Below are positions 50,001 through 56,000 of a stretch of 64,000 nucleotides of DNA, one piece after another (the stretch's first letter is position 1; every line of letters begins with the position of its first letter). Below the pieces are notes generated by a model. The model ran no database searches. It saw only the letters and a list, made by a program, of their open reading frames with translations, and was not told the origin of the DNA. Position numbers and translations under genes: made by a program. The DNA comes from Rutpela maculata (taxonomy: Eukaryota; Arthropoda; Insecta; Coleoptera; Cerambycidae), in assembly GCA_936432065.2 (NCBI GenBank), contig OW386289.2, forward strand, positions 92,501,736-92,565,735. The letters are read 5' to 3'.

Positions 50001-53000
50001 GAAAACAAAAAACCATAAAGAATACAAAAAAATTAAAAAACCTCTTTGTAGATTAGTACCGTGGCGTGGTAAAGGGGCTGAAGTATAATTATTATTAATA
50101 TGATTATATATTATTATACTCTTCGCAAAAACAAAGAGTATATTGAATTTGATCGGCACATTTGTAAAATCGTAAATATCGCTCGAAGAGAAAAAATTTT
50201 CATATCATTGTGTTAGTGAACGAATTCTGAACAACTTTCAAAATGTCCGTCTGTTCGTCCGTCCGTCACGTTTCTTGTAAGCACGATAACTTAAGAAAGA
50301 AATATCCGATCGTATTGAAATTTGGAAAGTAAGTTAGTGTTAGCTCGTTTTTGAAGAAAATCGATCAGTAAATAAAAAAGTTACTAATTATTTAATTAAA
50401 AAAAATATGTTCTTTTAAATTTTGTCGCTTGTACTGAAATGGAAATCTTGCGAAATATTATTTCCATAATATTTTTTTTTTTTGTTTATGAATTTTACTA
50501 ATATATATTTCATAGAAGTACGAGTTGAAGTATGTATGAATGTCGAAAGATATATATCATGGACAATCAATTTACGTAGCAATAGGTGGTGGCGCAGCGG
50601 CTAAAGCTTTGCGTTTGGTGCAGCATTCCGATTACGACAATGCGAAAACTCAAAGTTCTTGAACACAAATTTACGCGCCTCATTTCTGATTCTGGCAGGT
50701 ACAGCTCCCTCAGAGATCTATACGCATGTTGTCACGACATAACCCCACTAGCGGACTACGTTCAAGAAATCTCCCAAAAATTTTACACCTTCAAACTGAG
50801 CGATAGTCCGCTAACCAGCAACATAACTCAAATCAGAATGCATAATGCCCCATTCCAGATCAAACACCCCCTACCATACCAAGCGTTGCCTATCTTCCGG
50901 CAACCTCTTCCCTAGCCATACTTTCCTATCCCACAACCTACCATTTCCCCATCTTTGATCTTTCCTCAACTTTATCTTTCCAATCCTTTCTATTCTCTTT
51001 CTGTATGTTCTATTTTTGTTCCTTTTTTTTAATTCTATTTGTTCTTTTTGTCACCAAAAATTCCATTTTGGCCGATAAATCTCTAAAAAATTCAAACATT
51101 TTAACCCTATCCTTTTTCCACCACATTTTCCTGGCGTCAGGGAGACCACCAGGTCGGCAGTTCTCGTACGGGTTTTTTCGTTTAGCTTTTCACCCGAGTC
51201 AGCAGCCAAAATTTATTTAGTGTTATAACCAGTTACTAGTTCTAAGTTTTATATGTATTAGTTTTAGGCCTATGTGGGCAGCATTATTTTCAAAGGTATT
51301 ATTAATTTTAAACCCACGCTAGGTGGGTAGGAATTTTAATTGTTCTTTTTACCATTGTCGCCAAGCCGAACCGAACCTGACCCGCCCAGCCCTACAATCA
51401 CCACGGCGCAACGCACCGTGATTGTCTGGCTGCCTCCGGGCCAGGTTTCAGGGAGGCGCCTATGTATATATAAATATTAATAAATTTTATTTGCTTGCTT
51501 GCTTGCTTGCTTGCTTGCTTTGCGTTTGCAATCCAAAGGTCGCGTGTTCAAATCCCACACAGGTTGGATATTTTTTTTTCATTTTTTTTTCTTTCATATA
51601 ATTTTGTTCACAACAAAGATGGTATCACAAAATTTAAGATGTCCAAAAACTAACATTATTTACAAGAAAACTGCGAAGAGTATCCTATAGAATGTGTAAC
51701 AATTATATATAAAAAGCTCAGTAAATTGGCGAAGACTACGTTTTTAGCTTGTTATGTTTTACAATAATAATAATACGACCAAATCTAATCTATTGACCTT
51801 CTATATCTCTGAAACATGGACCACAAATCAACCGAAAATTTGCGAACCCCCAAACGAGCTATTTTTAGGGTGTCACTCTTTCTTTCAGAGAAATAATATC
51901 TTTTCAGAAAACACTGGATCTATTAAAGAACGCAGGAACGAAGACACAATTACTGGTACAAAAAAACTGCCAGCTAGAAGGAGAAAACGTAACAATCCAA
52001 CCATACACCAACGCCATGAAGAATTTACCAAAGCAAGTAGGTAGCGAACTATATACAAAACGACGACGAACAAATTGAAAAACTCAGGAACATATCTAAC
52101 GAATTAACTGAACGGAGGAGAAATTGCAAAAGCCACAGAGTTACAAGAGCAATTATATCGTTCATTGAGAAAAATAAACCAGGGCCAGATCAAAAGGATA
52201 TACATATAGCCCTCATATTACCAACGATGAGATATGGAGTTAAAAACGCGGCAATGACAAAAGCTAACAGAAAAAACCTGAGAAAAGCTGAAAAGGGCAT
52301 CATCCAACCACACGCAAATTTAATAAGACTAAAGCAGCGACATGAAACATCAACATGGCTAGGAGGGGAAACGATTACAAAAAGGATAGAAACTGAACTG
52401 CGACTAAAAATAGAAAGATCATGCTGCACATGGAGAACGTTAATTGAAAGGATTATGAACAAACTAGGAAAACACTAAGCATACTGGGAGAGAAAAACGA
52501 AAAAATAAAAATGAATACAAAAGAAACTCAATGAAAAATGCTCTGCGGGAATCATTTCATTAATAGTATATTATCAGGTTTCTTCCTTTTTAATAACATC
52601 AATTACCAAATATAATTTTTCTCCGTTGAATAGTTTTTACATTTAGTGCCAATGGACATACAGATAGTACAGACTGACGGAATTGACCTCTATGTAGAGT
52701 TATAGAAGAGGCAGAATTTCTCTCTATTTTCTTTTTAATATATTTTTTTTATAAATTAATGCTCATTATTTCCTTCAAATATTTCTTTACTATAATATTT
52801 GTGAGGAAGATTGTTTTTACATTTTTATTTCTATTATTACATTTTTCTCTCAATTCATATACAGTCTGTTTATTTTACCAGAGCCACGCCAGTTCGGCTT
52901 GGTTGCGGAGCATCTGGAAATCTCTCGCTGTAAACAGTGACTGCCATTTTCAATATTGGTGTGCACCTACTGATGTAAAACTTGTCTTAAAATTTGACAC

Positions 53001-56000
53001 TCAGTGACAATCAATCGAATTTGTTGATAGTTGTATACATTGTTTCTCACTAATCATGGCATAGCTGATTTTTACGATTCAATGATATGTAGATATTATG
53101 GTTCTCACAAATTTAAAATTTTGGCACTATACAGTTAAAATTTCTATGACATGTTTTATATCGTTGGAAAGAGAAAAAAGTAACAGATTTAATGGTGTCA
53201 AGGTCTATATTTGTTCTTCTTATTTTTGTACAAGTGTGTATGTCAAATTTTTGTATACATATTATTCCTATAGTCTTTGACTGTCAGCTTTCAGTCCTTT
53301 CATTTTTTTGTATCTCCTCAAATAAGGAAAATATAAGCGTTTGTGGTTTCCCTATTTTTCATGATTTTGTACGATATTTCACAAAGTAGGCTATGGATTT
53401 CGAATTTCATTTTACTGAAATAAAGCTCACAAAAATTGAGAAAACTTTTTTATTCTGCAATAGATATTAAGCGAGATATTTGGCCTGGCTCTGATAAAAT
53501 ACACAGACCGTATAACTTTTCAAAAAACTGCATTTCTTTATGTAAAAAAACGTTTTTTCTTTTTCAGGGGTATGATACCGTTTCAATGGCACTTGCCTTC
53601 ACATTAATGCTATTAGCATGCCACAAAGATGTGCAGGTAAAAAACAACTGTGAAACTGATGATTGACGATTGTTAGTGTGGGTGTGTGTGTGTGTGCTCG
53701 TTTTGTATGTTCTTCATTTAAACCAAAATTAATTCATGCTCGACGGGCTACTGGTCGAATTGGGCGAAGCGGGCTTCTATGCGCAAGCATATGCAGACGA
53801 TCTGGCTAGCATGATAAAAGGTCGATTTGAAGCAATACAACAATCAGTTTTGAAGTTTATGAAAATATTTTCATTACTAACTGAGATACAACGAAATGAA
53901 ATTTTGTGATTTGTTAAATTGTAAATCACAAAATTTCAATTCGTTGTATTTCAGTTAGTAACGAAAATATTTTCATAAACTTCAAAACACGGTGTTGTAT
54001 TTTTATGAAAAGTAAAATGCATATGACAAAAAAAAATAATTTTAAACAGGAGTCCCTAAACCTGGGGGGGGTAATCGAATTTTGAAAAAATTTTTCGCAA
54101 ACTGCTTTTTCAAAATTTTTTAGGGGTCGTTAGAGGAGTGCTTCTCGAGATGTTATTTCCCATATTTCGTATGGGTCCCATGCGCCACAGACGAGAAAAA
54201 AATTATTGAAATTTCTAGATCCGCGCTTGATTTGAAGTAACTATTGAGGAGGTCTATGAACTTGGTACCACAACCATCGTCACTTGGCACCCATTTAGCA
54301 CTCTCTGTATATGTAAACAAAACAGAGGTGCTAATTGTTTTAACAAAGTCATTAATAATTTTATAAATTTGGTGCCAACTTCACACCAGCACCACAACCA
54401 TCGGCGCTAAATGCGAAACCTATACCACTGTTTAGTATTCATTTAGCACCCTCTGAACATGTAAAAAAGCAGAGGTGCTAATTGTTCTATAATCTGGTGG
54501 CAATTTCAACCTCAACGACCGGTGCTGATTGCGAAACCTATATTATCATTTATCATTTAGCACCCTCTGTATAAGTAAAAAACAGAGGTGCTAATTATCC
54601 TAGCGAAATTATTGATAATTTTATCTTAATCTGATGCCAATTTTACAGCATATCAGTAACAACTATCGGAGCTAATTGCGAAACCTATATCATCATTTAG
54701 CTCCCTCTGTGTATGTAAAAAACAGAAGTGCTAATTGTTTTAACAAAGTTATTGATAATTTTATTTAATCTGGTACCAACAACTCATCAGCATATCAGTA
54801 CCACAACTGTCTGCGCTAACTGCCAAATTTATATCATCATTAGGACCATCTGAATGTGAAAAAAATATAGGTGGCAATTGTTTTAACAAAGTTACTGATA
54901 ATTTTACTTAACTTGTGTACCATCATTTAGAACTTTCTTAATATATGTGTACCATCGTTTAGCACCTATTTGGTACTCTCTGAATATGTAGAAAAACAGA
55001 GGTGCTAATTGTTTTAGCAAAGTAATTGATAATTTTATTATCTTAATCTGGCGCCAACTTCAGCTTATCAACTATCGGTGCTAATTGTGAAACTATATCA
55101 TCAGTTAGCACCCTCTCTATGTGTAAAGAAAGAGAGGTGTCAATTATTTTAACAAAGTTATTGATAACTTTATCATCTTAATCTGTCGTCAACGTCACAT
55201 CAGTATACCAGTACCAAAACCATCGATGCTAATTGCGAAATGTTAATCTTCGTTTAGCACCTAATTAGCACTATCTTAATATCTAAGAAAACAGAGTTGC
55301 TAATTGTTTTAACAAAGTTATTGATAATTTTATTATCTTAATCTGGCGCCAACTTTCCATCCTCATACCAGTACCAAAACTATCGGTGTACCATAACTTA
55401 ACACCCATTTAGCGCACTCTGAATATGTAAGAATCCAGAGGTGCTAATTAAGATAGACGGAGATATAATAATAATATTTCCATTTTATAATTTTGTCAAC
55501 GAGGTTACAATGAGGGGAACGGGAACCTGATTAATAAATAAAATTATAGATTCGATTATATTAGAAAGAAGGAGATAGCTGATTGACCTTGATCATCGGG
55601 AGCCCCTGTGGAGACTCTGTTCTAATTTTCTCTAGAGCTTTTTATCCAACTTTGTCCTTTATATCAGACTCCACAGCCTTGATAAGGGCCCCTTAGTATA
55701 GCTATCAGTCCTTGATTTTTTCTTGCCAAATAGTTGAAAAATTAAAGATATATTATGAGTTGCTTTAGTTGGGAATACCCTCGGGAATGCCATGGCCGCA
55801 GTGTAGCTAAAAATAAATAAAATTGTACACAAAATCTATGACTTGAAATCTTTAAATTGAAAGAGTTATAAATAAAGATCTTAAGACTTGAGACCATCGC
55901 CGACTCGAATCCTGGCTGGGGTATGAATATTTAGTGACGTTTCTAATGAGTTATCGAGATGGAACGGTGGGTAGTCCCCTGTTGAGTGAAAGAACATGGC

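Larger units (their letters stand above)
50585..51560 (+). other. tRNA-Cys-like sequence split by a LINE
   Basis: The 5' part (50585-50617) has the A-box-like tggcgcagcggctaaagc. The 3' part (51529-51560) has caatccaaagg and the B-box-like gtgttcaaatccc, then a T run. Joined across the LINE's duplication, the anticodon-arm-like region contains TTTGCAA, as in tRNA-Cys. It is likely a tRNA-derived SINE head rather than a working tRNA. Confidence 0.55.

Noticed and set aside
54260..55460. CRISPR-like array
   Set aside because: Units are long, diverged and unevenly spaced, without short exact repeats and unique spacers; the locus is eukaryotic.
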